Position numbers and translations under genes: made by a program. The notes beneath the pieces are model-generated. The model was given only the letters and a program-made list of their open reading frames with translations. It was not told the origin of the DNA and did no database searches. Shown here piece by piece: positions 6,815-14,654 of a stretch of DNA of 53,943 nucleotides. The stretch is from Lachnospiraceae bacterium. GTDB taxonomy: Bacteria > Bacillota > Clostridia > Lachnospirales > Lachnospiraceae. Within the stretch, counting starts at the first letter, position 1; every line of letters begins with the position of its first letter. Where the stretch lies: positions 1 through 53,943 of the forward strand of contig JAILFK010000011.1 in the NCBI GenBank assembly GCA_024697595.1, in the 5' to 3' direction.

Positions 6815-7573
6815 TCACGCAATTCTGATTATGTCCGTGTAGATAAGGACCTCTTTGGCGCTCACCTCAATGTTATCATGATAGTGTCCAAAAAACCATT
6901 TCTTATAATCCACCGTTTCCTTGAGTTCCTCGAAATAATCTGTCTGTCGATCAGGCTGAAATCTCGTGCCACCTATTTTATTTTGTGTACTTGTCGCGCA
7001 GCAATGACTGATAATGTAATCCACCTTATTGTCATTTTTTTCGAGATTTATTCGCCCCTCTTCCATTTCTTCTTCGCTCGCCAACTCCTCGGCCCACCAT
7101 GATAAATGGTTTACTCGATACGGAATCCAATCCCGCTCCAATTGGCGCTTCTTTTCATGATAGTTCGGATCATCCACATCCAATATTCCACCTTGGATAT
7201 CGTGGCTGCTCGCCCCGCCAAAGGTAAATATTTTCTTTCCATCAATCTCGAATACCTGCCCTCTCATTAGATGGTAAATGTGCGGGCGAATTTGATGAAC
7301 CTTGCCACCCTTCCACTTCATCACAGGATATTCGCTAAGCCTATCAAAATTTTCATGATTACCATCCACAAAAAGCAAAGTGTACGGCCGCTCCTCAAAC
7401 CAATTCAACCAATGACGCTCATTCTTGCTCTCCATGGCCAACTGCCAAATTCCGCCAAAGTCGCCACATATTATCAGATAGTCATCCTTGGTCATATTCT
7501 TTTGCTCCGGAAACTGTTTTGTGCTAAATCTTCTGCTAAAATCTGCATGTGTGTCACCAGTTAAGTAAATCAT
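6815..7573 (-). CDS. Calcineurin-like metallophosphoesterase
   Basis: A 252-residue cytosolic phosphoesterase with the metal-binding motifs in order: GDTHAD (residues 6-11), GDFGG (37-41), GNHE (71-74), a late SHCCA, and GHYHDN near residue 230. The family binds two metal ions and hydrolyses phosphomono- or diesters; the substrate cannot be predicted. Start preceded by TTGGAGGAGAATTT. It is the first gene of a two-gene unit with the acidic protein. Confidence 0.85.
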   Translation of the reverse strand: MIYLTGDTHADFSRRFSTKQFPEQKNMTKDDYLIICGDFGGIWQLAMESKNERHWLNWFEERPYTLLFVDGNHENFDRLSEYPVMKWKGGKVHQIRPHIYHLMRGQVFEIDGKKIFTFGGASSHDIQGGILDVDDPNYHEKKRQLERDWIPYRVNHLSWWAEELASEEEMEEGRINLEKNDNKVDYIISHCCATSTQNKIGGTRFQPDRQTDYFEELKETVDYKKWFFGHYHDNIEVSAKEVLIYTDIIRIA

Positions 7574-7626
7574 AAATTCTCCTCCAAATTCTACAATCGA
7601 TATGTCTTATATCACACGACCACCCT

Positions 7627-7652
7627 TTCATATGGTCGCTTTTTTCGCGAGC
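7627..7652. other. Possible hairpin in a 245-bp gap
   Basis: GACCA and TGGTC near 7628-7645 flank a 10-base loop and are followed on the plus strand by GCTTTTTT. It looks like a weak plus-strand terminator, yet no plus-strand gene leads into it. The rest of the gap 7574-7818 holds only the duplicated gene end listed separately. Confidence 0.3.
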
Positions 7653-7770
7653 CACATTCCCACATGCCCTCGCATTATCATTATATCCTGCTAAATGTAG
7701 AATTTGACTAAACCATCAGTTCAAAACAGTCAATTTTCCTAAACTCCTGATTCAAAATCCGAATTTCCCT

Positions 7771-7840
7771 GAACGCCTCATTCACGACTCGCCATAAATC
7801 CCCATATTCCCGAACGCCTCACTCACGCCCCGCCATAAAT
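7771..7840. repeat. Direct repeat of the glycosyltransferase gene 3' end
   Basis: A 29-bp stretch at 7812-7840, which contains the last codons and stop of the glycosyltransferase gene, is repeated at 7771-7799 with three mismatches. The copies are 41 bases apart. Shared cores are GAACGCCTCA and CGCCATAAAT. Confidence 0.8.
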
Positions 7841-8994
7841 TCCCGGATTTCCCGATATCGCTGGTCCATTGCCTGCCACGCCGATTCCGGCACCCAGTTG
7901 CCATTATGATGATGGGTGGTGTAGCTCAAATCGGTCTGATAAATGATTCCCGAATCAAAACTCTTACCCGTCAAAACTTCAAATGGATAAATGGTAATGT
8001 CATTCACAAATTGAAATCCACCATTTTTCACAAGACCATGTTTCTCAATGACCTGCGTGTACCTGACGGGACATGTTGAATTATCCCAGGATCCATCCGC
8101 CTTCAAATAAGGCCTGGCCTCATAACTCTTGCAAATCTCATCAAGAATTTTATTCCCCGGCTTCGCCCCCATTCCCGAACCGCACTCGATTCTGCTCAAG
8201 GACTCAAAGCTCATATATGCATCGTTGTACAGCAAATCGTCAATCGGACGAAGCATCTCCACATCCAAATCCATGTATACTCCGCCAAATTTTCGAAGCA
8301 CATCCGCCCTGGCATAATCAGAGGCAAATGCCCAATTTTCACACTCAATCGCCTGATCAAAAAATGTGCACCCCTTCGGCTTATACGAATCCAAATTCCA
8401 AATCTTTATCTCAAAATCCGGCGCATACTTCCTCCACGAGTCCAAGCATTTCTGATATTTTTCTGGTAAATGTTCTCCCGAAAACCAAAATGTATGTATA
8501 ACCCTCGGAATCACTTCTCTATCATTTTTTCGAAAATTCGCAGGCGGCTTGTCCGCCGAAAGCATCAACATATCCTCGTAAAGCGCCTCAATATATATAG
8601 AAGGAATCGCCTCAATCTGACTCAGCTTATCATTCGCGCGGATCTGTGAAATGATTTCCTTGTACCCGGTCACTGCCACCAAAATCAAGGTGTCTTCCCT
8701 GGTAAATGTTGCCACTTCCTCCATGTCTTCTCTGGTAAATGTTGCCACTTCCTCCATGTCTTCTCTGATAAATGTTGCCACATCCTCCATGGGAATTGCC
8801 GGATAAACCTCGCCATCAAGAGTTATGGTTTTATTAGAATTTGTTCCGGTAAATGCCACAAGATTCTTGATCAAACCACTATCACGCAAAAAAGGGTAGG
8901 TAATATTTTTAAAATGTTTTCCCACCCCAAAACATACGATTTGCTTCTTCTTCAATTGGTCAAATAATTCTCTTATCGCTCTATAGTTATCCAT
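7819..8994 (-). CDS. GT32-like glycosyltransferase (DXD) with an internal repeat
   Basis: A 391-residue protein. Residues 1-150 contain a Rossmann-like start (IVCFGVGKHF, 19-28). Residues 163-390 are a glycosyltransferase domain of the capsular-polysaccharide/GT32 type, with IPRVIHTFWFSG (162-173), SDYARADVLRKFGGVYMDLD and DXD as DLD at 242-244. It would transfer a sugar from a nucleotide donor using a metal. Residues 70-101 contain three 11-residue repeats of the type EDMEEVATFTR. The gene stands alone, and a TG-extended -10 (TGCTATAAT, 9035-9027) precedes it. Acceptor unknown. Confidence 0.8.
   Translation of the reverse strand: MDNYRAIRELFDQLKKKQIVCFGVGKHFKNITYPFLRDSGLIKNLVAFTGTNSNKTITLDGEVYPAIPMEDVATFIREDMEEVATFTREDMEEVATFTREDTLILVAVTGYKEIISQIRANDKLSQIEAIPSIYIEALYEDMLMLSADKPPANFRKNDREVIPRVIHTFWFSGEHLPEKYQKCLDSWRKYAPDFEIKIWNLDSYKPKGCTFFDQAIECENWAFASDYARADVLRKFGGVYMDLDVEMLRPIDDLLYNDAYMSFESLSRIECGSGMGAKPGNKILDEICKSYEARPYLKADGSWDNSTCPVRYTQVIEKHGLVKNGGFQFVNDITIYPFEVLTGKSFDSGIIYQTDLSYTTHHHNGNWVPESAWQAMDQRYREIREFMAGRE
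8692..8793. repeat. 33-bp coding minisatellite in the glycosyltransferase gene
   Basis: Three in-frame 33-bp units (plus-strand core TAAATGTTGCCACTTCCTC) encode three 11-residue repeats. The copies differ at only a few bases, which suggests recent expansion. Because 33 is a multiple of three, copy-number changes keep the frame. Confidence 0.85.
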
Positions 8995-9059
8995 AGTTTT
9001 CTCTTTCTGATTTGTCTATGGAATTTATTATAGCATTTCGGTGGAAGTCCGCCACCGTG

Positions 9060-9640
9060 TTCGCTACTCCAGGTCAAATCCGACCCCCGCAGTTCCTGAT
9101 CGACGGTAGGAAAAGAGAATTCTATCTTCTGCTACCGCCTCACTGTTCGCTACGAGAGGATGAGTCTCACGACAAAGGCGGTAGCAAAACCCAAAATCAG
9201 GTAATGCTACCGCCTGCCTTGCTAAAACCAGATCAATTCATGCCTAAAACCAGATCAAACTGTGGCTGAATCAGTTCAAAACCACCCCCGCAATTCCTGA
9301 GCGACGGTAGGAAAAGAGAATTCTATCTTCTGCTACCGCCTCACTGTTCGCTACGAGACCATGAGTCTCACGACAAAGGCGGTAGCAAAACCCCAAATCG
9401 AGTAATACTACCGCCTGTTTGGGGTAAAATCAGATTAAACCATAGCTGAATCAGGTCAAAACCGACCTCCGCAACTCCTGAGCGACGGTAGGAAAAGAGA
9501 ATTCTATCTTCTGCTACCGCCTCACTGTTCACATTGCAGGGGGAAGTTTCACGACAAAGGCGGTAGCAAAACCCAAAATCAGGTAATGCTACCGCCTCAC
9601 AGTCGCATTGCAAGGGTAAGTATCACGACACAATGCAATC
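9060..9640. repeat. Hairpin repeat array 3 (three long units)
   Basis: Three units carry the marker CGACGGTAGG at 9101, 9302 and 9483 (periods near 201 and 181). Each holds a 38-nt hairpin GGCGGTAGCA-N18-TGCTACCGCC (9177-9214, 9378-9415, 9559-9596; one arm mismatched in the second) and an upstream TGCTACCGCC that can pair instead. The end of the array runs into the stop codon of the COG0523 gene: CATTGCA-x-GGG-xAAGT-x-TCACGACA occurs in both the last unit and the gene end. No coding sequence is seen in 8995-9622. Confidence 0.85.
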
Positions 9641-10729
9641 ATACAACTGGCTTACGATTTCAGACTTCTCATAGCCCTTGCCGATGAACACCACCTGGTT
9701 GCTTCTGTCACCGTAGACTTCGTCCCAATCCTCATCTAAATCCGGGAAGTCGCGCAACAATGGTTTCAACTCTCTTTTCGGCCAAGCTGACACCCACTCC
9801 GACACCTCTGTGATAGATGCGTTGCGACCTGCCTGCTCAAAAAGCTGGATGTGTTTCCAATCATCATCAAACCAAATATAACCCTTGGTACGGATCAACT
9901 CCTCTGGGTAATCTTCCAAAAATTTATTGAACTTATCTCTGTCAAATGGTTTCATCTCCTCGAACACAAATGATGAAATTCCATACTCATCAACGCAAGC
10001 TTCATCATCGTCATGCTCGCAATTATTTAGCGCGCGCTGAACTGCACTGAAAGCCTCCACCTCATCATAATCAAAGTCCGGACAATCAAGCAATAAGTCC
10101 AAGTCCACATCACCATTTACACAAGGAATCATCTCTGCCTCCTGCTGCAAATTACGAAGCCCCTGCTTAACCTCCTCTAGCTGCTCAGCCGATAAAAGGT
10201 CAGTCTTGTTGAGAATCATCAAGTTGCAAAACTCAATCTGATCGATGATGAGATTGATGATATCACCATCCTCTGTGTCCTCCTCCGGAGACAAACTATT
10301 TAAAAACTCACGATAGATTCTATCCACGTCAACCACAGAAACCACTGACTTTAAGTACACTCTAGTATCCTCAGTCATCTCCTCATAATTTACAAATGCC
10401 CCAGCAATTGACGAAGGCTCGCTTATCCCAGACGCCTCCACGAAAATCGCCTCGATACTGTGGTCCTGCGACAATCTCTCTATCTCCGCCATAAACTCAT
10501 CGCGAAGTGTGCAACAGATACAACCATTTTGCATCTCCACCATTTCGATCTGGGCCACTTGATTCCCCGATTTATTCAATATGCTGGCATCGATATTGAT
10601 GCTTCCCATATCATTTACGATAAGGGCGACCTTTCTTTTCTCCTGCTGTAAAATGTTTTGCATAAGTGTGGTCTTTCCCGAACCTAAATATCCAGTAATT
10701 ACAACTATAGGTACTTCTCTTTTTGACAT
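9623..10729 (-). CDS. CobW/COG0523-family GTPase, likely zinc metallochaperone
   Basis: A 368-residue G3E-family GTPase. The P-loop GYLGSGKTT is at residues 13-21, the metal-binding CICC of the family's CxCC motif at 70-73, and the base-recognition NKTD near 173. A CobW C-terminal domain follows. Despite the name, nothing here ties it to cobalamin. Its neighbour is a Fur/Zur-type regulator and its leader has TTTGC/GCAAA inverted repeats, which favours a zinc-starvation role in delivering zinc. Start preceded by GAGAGGAATTTATC. Its last codons overlap the edge of hairpin array 3. Confidence 0.85.
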   Translation of the reverse strand: MSKREVPIVVITGYLGSGKTTLMQNILQQEKRKVALIVNDMGSINIDASILNKSGNQVAQIEMVEMQNGCICCTLRDEFMAEIERLSQDHSIEAIFVEASGISEPSSIAGAFVNYEEMTEDTRVYLKSVVSVVDVDRIYREFLNSLSPEEDTEDGDIINLIIDQIEFCNLMILNKTDLLSAEQLEEVKQGLRNLQQEAEMIPCVNGDVDLDLLLDCPDFDYDEVEAFSAVQRALNNCEHDDDEACVDEYGISSFVFEEMKPFDRDKFNKFLEDYPEELIRTKGYIWFDDDWKHIQLFEQAGRNASITEVSEWVSAWPKRELKPLLRDFPDLDEDWDEVYGDRSNQVVFIGKGYEKSEIVSQLYDCIVS

Positions 10730-10750
10730 GATAAATTCCTCTCATTTTCC

Positions 10751-10824
10751 TGTGAAATGTATTCGCAACATTTCATCATCGCATTTATGTGAAATGCACT
10801 TGCAACATTTCGTCATCGCATTCA
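10751..10824. repeat. Two 37-bp tandem repeats in the COG0523 leader
   Basis: Two adjacent copies (10751-10787 and 10788-10824) each start TGTGAAATG and contain GCAACATTTC and ATCGCATT. Within each, GAAATG and CATTTC are inverted and can form a small hairpin. They sit between the promoter region and the start codon of the COG0523 gene, so they are in its mRNA leader. Confidence 0.75.
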
Positions 10825-10834
10825 ACCGTGCCCA

Positions 10835-10906
10835 TTGCAAATTGTGAGTTTATCGCGTGATTAAATGTATAGTATCTGTCCACAATTTGCAACACGGTCG
10901 CAAATT
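10835..10906 (-). promoter_or_regulatory. Candidate Zur operator region upstream of the COG0523 gene
   Basis: TTGCAAATTGTG (10835-10846) and CACAATTTGCAA (10881-10892) are perfect 12-bp inverted arms. A second palindrome AATTTGC-N9-GCAAATT lies at 10884-10906. On the minus strand a TTGCAA and an AT-rich TATACAT segment between them could be the promoter. The remaining 10907-11025 shows nothing I can name. Confidence 0.5.
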
Positions 10907-11025
10907 ATTATATGCCCATAGCAGACTCATGTCAATAGAATTTTCAACACTGTTGCATTTTTGCCAAAACAGCTATTCAAAAACAGCTACACTCCTAAAT
11001 AAAACCCCACCAAAAATTTTACAAC

Positions 11026-11057
11026 GAAAAAGTCGAATACCTATCCAGGTATCCGAC
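11026..11057 (-). terminator. Intrinsic terminator of the Fur/Zur-type gene
   Basis: On the minus strand GTCGGATACCT-ggat-AGGTATTCGAC forms a stem with one mismatch, followed by TTTTT. It lies 11 bases after the regulator's stop. Confidence 0.85.
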
Positions 11058-11067
11058 TATCTTAATT

Positions 11068-11475
11068 CTACTTCTTCTTGCACTCTTGGCAAATGCACAT
11101 CAAAACTGTCTTGCCATAATCTATCTCAATGCCATATTCCTTTTTTATCTTAGCAGAGGCATCCTCTAAGATAGAATTATCCAGATGAAAAATCTTACCG
11201 CAGACCGAACACTGAGCATGCATATGATCATGACATGAACCATGTCCTTCTGAATACTGATAGCAAGTTGCATTCACTCCGGTCTCCTTGTATTTTACAA
11301 GGCAGCCCTCCTTACATAGGCGCTCCAAATTTCTATAAACTGTGGATCTGTCGAGTTCCACTCCCTCCACATCAACAGCATTTAATATGTCTCGCGCTGT
11401 AAATCTTGTGTCTGCATTTTCTTTTAAATATTCAATGATTGCATTTCTCGGTTTTGTCTTGTATTCGCCTTTCAT
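11068..11475 (-). CDS. Fur-family metalloregulator, probably Zur
   Basis: A 135-residue Fur-family protein. An N-terminal winged helix (FTARDILNAV... LDRSTVYRNLERL) is followed by a dimer/metal domain with HDHMH, CSVCGK and CICQEC. The two CxxC-type pairs form the structural zinc site. Zur is favoured over Fur or PerR because a COG0523 metallochaperone gene follows. Start at ATG 11475-11473 with AAGGGG 6 bases upstream; an in-frame TTG six codons earlier precedes that site and is less likely. Confidence 0.8.
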   Translation of the reverse strand: MKGEYKTKPRNAIIEYLKENADTRFTARDILNAVDVEGVELDRSTVYRNLERLCKEGCLVKYKETGVNATCYQYSEGHGSCHDHMHAQCSVCGKIFHLDNSILEDASAKIKKEYGIEIDYGKTVLMCICQECKKK

Positions 11476-11548
11476 GCCATTCCCCTTAACCAAATAATAA
11501 TCTAGTATGTAGACAAATTTTATTTCATAATATTTTCTACCATAAAAT

Positions 11549-12739
11549 CTATTTTAAGTCATTAAACATTTTTTGCATAGTAGGATTATTTTTTGTAAGC
11601 TTTTTGACAGAAACATCATCCACTTTGTTATTGGCAATACGAAGTTGATTGTCTGAGCCGAGAAGTTCTTTCTTCACCTTCTCCAGGTGAGAAATGGTCT
11701 TGTCAATCTCATCAATAGCTTTATCAAAATGATTATGGGCAATCTCATAATTTCTTCCAAAATCATTTTTAAACTGCATCAAGCTATCCTCAAAAGTGGA
11801 AATATCAATGTTTTGATTTCTAACAATAGCCAACTCCTGCTTGTACTTAAGCGAGTTGAGGGCAGCATTTCGAAGCAAAGTAATAATAGGAATAAAGCAC
11901 TGCGGACGAACCACATACATCTTGTCATATTTATAGGACACATCCACAATACCAGCATTATAAAGTTCATTATCGGACTCAAGCAATGACACTAGCACTG
12001 CATACTCACAATTTTTCTCGTTGCGATCCTTGTCTAGCTCTTTGAAGAAATGTTCGTTCTTGTGCTTTGTCGCTGTCTCGTCGGCCTCATTTTTCATCTC
12101 AAACATAATGGAGATAATCTCTGTGCCATTCTCATCTGTCTCGCGGTAAATGTAATCACCCTTACTTCCAGAGCGGGCATCATTATCCTTCTCAAAATAA
12201 GCATTTTGAAATGCAGTAGCACGAAGTTGGTTGAATTGAATCTCACAATGTTGCTCTAAGGTCTCGCCAATCATCTTCGTAGACATCTTGGTTTTTAAAT
12301 CCTTATAAAACTCAATCTGTGTATCTTTTTCCTTCAACTTCTCAGCATTTAACTCGCGCTCATTAGTAAGCTGATTCTCCACATCTCGCTTGGCTTCCTC
12401 AACCTTTTGAACGGCCTGCATAATGGCAATCTCTTGCTTATCACCAGCTCGACTAATCTCATTTTGCAATTCCTTGTTCTTCTCCTCAGCCTTGCGAAGT
12501 TTTTCTTCAAGGTCACGAATCGCCTTGTCATGAGCCTCTTTATTTTGAAGTTGCAACTCCTTCTCCTTTGCATCCAACTCCAGCAAATGTTCATGCTGTA
12601 AATGCTCTTTCAACTCAGTCACTCGCGATGACAAATCTTTTTCAAATTCCTTGTCTCTAATCTGTTGGACAATAGAACTAAGTTCTGTGTCATCTACTGT
12701 AAATGCTTGTCCGCAATGAGGACATTTCAACTCTGCCAT
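11549..12739 (-). CDS. DUF2130 coiled-coil protein
   Basis: A 396-residue protein. An N-terminal zinc-ribbon-like piece (LKCPHCGQAF, one CxxC) is followed by a long coiled coil (about residues 30-150, rich in Lys/Glu/Gln heptads) and a DUF2130 domain (about 155-330, with GSKGDYIYRE and IMFEMKNEAD). The acidic and lysine residues of the C-terminal domain recall PD-(D/E)XK-like folds, but I cannot prove nuclease activity. Start preceded by AGGAGGTGGCAAA. It stands alone between its neighbours. Confidence 0.8.
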   Translation of the reverse strand: MAELKCPHCGQAFTVDDTELSSIVQQIRDKEFEKDLSSRVTELKEHLQHEHLLELDAKEKELQLQNKEAHDKAIRDLEEKLRKAEEKNKELQNEISRAGDKQEIAIMQAVQKVEEAKRDVENQLTNERELNAEKLKEKDTQIEFYKDLKTKMSTKMIGETLEQHCEIQFNQLRATAFQNAYFEKDNDARSGSKGDYIYRETDENGTEIISIMFEMKNEADETATKHKNEHFFKELDKDRNEKNCEYAVLVSLLESDNELYNAGIVDVSYKYDKMYVVRPQCFIPIITLLRNAALNSLKYKQELAIVRNQNIDISTFEDSLMQFKNDFGRNYEIAHNHFDKAIDEIDKTISHLEKVKKELLGSDNQLRIANNKVDDVSVKKLTKNNPTMQKMFNDLK

Positions 12740-12876
12740 TTTGCCACCTCCTATTTCCTACCTCTATTCTACTTCAAATGGTGTGTCTTAAATCCGACTA
12801 TATCGCCGCTGACCACCGAATCCCACAAATCAAATAAATGTATCGTATGTGCCTTCATCATTCGGCTGACCGCCAA

Positions 12877-13359
12877 TCATCCCATAAGCCAAACAACCAC
12901 ACACGCCAGCACTCCTATCAGCAGTAGTAGTGCCAGCGGATTTATCTTTTTCTTTCCGCTCACCTCGATGTTATATACCTCGTATTCCGCCCGGGTCCTA
13001 GCGCGGCTGTTTTTTTGATTACCGCCAACTCGCTTCGCACCCGCCCGCGCCTGTCGCAAAGCAGACAATGGATCGCGCCTGTTTAGCAACTGCTTGTGAA
13101 AACGTTGCAATTCCCCCAAATCGTGTTCCTCCAAATCCGGCGCACCATTCTCGTGAGCAATTTGATTTCTTAACCATCGCAGATGCTTTAACATCTTGTA
13201 TTTTTCATTCCAATTTGCAACCTGTCGAAAGCCTTCTGCGTCGTGGGCCTCCATTTGCTCAATATATTCTGTAACTCCTTTTTTCGACTGGAACATATCC
13301 TTGCAAATGTTGTCCACAAGCCTATACTCCTCGAAAAATTCCATCTCTAGTTTTCTCAT
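12877..13359 (-). CDS. Tail-anchored protein with RNxxAHE (HEPN-like) motif
   Basis: A 160-residue protein, apparently of the DUF6548-like type found in Lachnospiraceae (recalled, not checked). Residues 61-70 read RWLRNQIAHE, which satisfies the R-x4-H pattern of HEPN-type ribonucleases or nucleotide-binding proteins. A basic stretch (about 95-125) precedes one C-terminal membrane helix (about 137-158) with almost nothing after it, so the head faces the cytosol. Start preceded by AAGGTGGAAAT. Its function is unknown; the HEPN link is inference from the motif and helical character. Confidence 0.65.
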   Translation of the reverse strand: MRKLEMEFFEEYRLVDNICKDMFQSKKGVTEYIEQMEAHDAEGFRQVANWNEKYKMLKHLRWLRNQIAHENGAPDLEEHDLGELQRFHKQLLNRRDPLSALRQARAGAKRVGGNQKNSRARTRAEYEVYNIEVSGKKKINPLALLLLIGVLACVVVWLMG

Positions 13360-13453
13360 ATTTCCACCTTAGTTTTCTATGGTAAATATTCTAACATATA
13401 CCCCACCATTTTCTAACCCCTTAGGCCATGTATCTGCATAAAACCTACCTGCA

Positions 13454-13500
13454 TAAAAATACCCCCATTACTGAACTTTACATCGTCCGGTAATGAGGGT
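13454..13500 (-). terminator. Intrinsic terminator with conserved apical loop (copy 1)
   Basis: Minus strand: ACCCTCATTACCGGAC, an 8-base loop GATGTAAA, then GTTCAGTAATGGGGGT and ATTTTTAT. The 16-bp stem has one mismatch. It follows the stop of the gene at 13507-14418. Apical part GGAC-loop-GTTCAGTAA recurs at 47954-47995. Confidence 0.85.
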
Positions 13501-13506
13501 AGATTT

Positions 13507-14418
13507 TCAAATATTACTTAATCCAAGAGCCAGCGCTCTTGAAACCGCCCGAGATTTCATATCTGCCGGTGCTTCCATCGCCGCCTTGGTTGCAGCTTCA
13601 TCTTGCTCTTCTTTAATCTGCTTTAACTCATCAATTGAACTATTGATATATCCATCAATTCTCTCAATCAGTTTCTTCCATTTTTCATCTTCCATCTCAC
13701 GCCAGTCATCCTCAGCCTTGGTATCCTTGGCAGTAAGCTTATGCTGCTCCACCAAAGTGCTTTTCAACATTTTAAATACATCATATACATCCAATATCTC
13801 ACCTGTGCTTTGACTTTTCAAAGAATAATCAGCATTTCCCGCAAGAGCCATGGTCCAATCCTGTTTCTTGTACATTGCATCATTATAAGATTTGTACTCT
13901 AACGCCTCCATTGGCGAAGCAAAGAATTTCAACGCATGCCAACTTCCCCACTTATCATCCACACCTGTTCCGGTGGCATCAGCATATTGACAAAATGCAA
14001 ACATTTCCACAGCAGATGCCTGAGTCGGATCAACTTTAGATACATTTACATCCATAGTCTCATCCGTCTGGGCCATGCTGACACGCACAATTACATCATC
14101 AGAATTTGGATTGCTTATCTGTGTTGCATGTAACCCGATTCCATAATCTCCAATAAACAAAAATCCAATTCCCAAATCCATAAGTGGGCGCCCAGCTTCA
14201 GCCACCTGCGACACTTCACTCGTCTCTTCTATAGCATCACTTTGAGCCAACTCACTTACACTTGTTCCAGCATTTTCCAATGCAGCAGCAAACGTATCTG
14301 TCGCTTGTACTGATTCTGTCGCATTTGTTTGAGCCACAGCCTCTGCTTGTCCTGCCTCTCTTGTTCTCTGCACAAAGTAAGGCATTCCGGATCTTGAACC
14401 AATTCCTCCAATATTCAT
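13507..14418 (-). CDS. Unknown protein, possibly DUF6033-like
   Basis: A 303-residue soluble protein. It begins MNIGGIGSRSGMPYFVQRT, has an Ala/Thr/Glu-rich low-complexity stretch (about 25-75), a middle part with GIGFLFIGDYGIGLHATQISN, and a Glu/Lys-rich helical C terminus with coiled-coil character. I recall similar Lachnospiraceae proteins under a DUF6033 label but could not verify it. There is no signal peptide or membrane segment. Start at the ATG preceded by AAAGGAGAAAGT. It ends in a strong terminator. Confidence 0.65.
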   Translation of the reverse strand: MNIGGIGSRSGMPYFVQRTREAGQAEAVAQTNATESVQATDTFAAALENAGTSVSELAQSDAIEETSEVSQVAEAGRPLMDLGIGFLFIGDYGIGLHATQISNPNSDDVIVRVSMAQTDETMDVNVSKVDPTQASAVEMFAFCQYADATGTGVDDKWGSWHALKFFASPMEALEYKSYNDAMYKKQDWTMALAGNADYSLKSQSTGEILDVYDVFKMLKSTLVEQHKLTAKDTKAEDDWREMEDEKWKKLIERIDGYINSSIDELKQIKEEQDEAATKAAMEAPADMKSRAVSRALALGLSNI

Positions 14419-14493
14419 ACTTTCTCCTTTCTGCAACCTATCTGTCAATCAAGGTCGCCCCCTCCCCGAAAGGTCCGAGGGGTTTGCTTTATA

Positions 14494-14634
14494 TTATGCC
14501 GGCATGTTAAATGTTGGCATTGCATCAATAATTTCTTGTAATGGCGACCACTCCATTGGATCGAATTCATCCTCACTAGAACAATCGTCATCCTCATCTT
14601 TGTCCGAAACTCCCGCGATGGTAGTTGTAATCAT
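14494..14634 (-). CDS. Possible 46-residue acidic small protein
   Basis: A minus-strand frame ATG (14634-14632) to TAA (14496-14494) encodes 46 residues, with the core SDKDEDDDCSSEDEFDPMEW and a hydrophobic tail LQEIIDAMPTFNMPA. Its GGGGGA is very close to the ATG, so the start signal is poor. It lies 75 bases upstream of the DUF6033-like gene on the same strand. Its codon use and acidic composition look protein-like, but it may not be translated. Confidence 0.4.
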   Translation of the reverse strand: MITTTIAGVSDKDEDDDCSSEDEFDPMEWSPLQEIIDAMPTFNMPA

Positions 14635-14654
14635 ATTCCCCCATTTTTAGTAAC

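Noticed and set aside
7627-7652. Terminator of the glycosyltransferase gene
   Set aside because: Its T-run is on the plus strand, the wrong side for that gene; kept only as a possible hairpin.
9623-10729. CobW-type GTPase as part of the cobalamin pathway
   Set aside because: It is more than 5 kb from the operon, the pathway here is anaerobic and needs no CobW, and the neighbour is a Fur/Zur regulator.
10857-11153. Plus-strand coding frame beside the Zur-like gene
   Set aside because: It overlaps the terminator and the regulator gene on the other strand and has no recognisable protein features.
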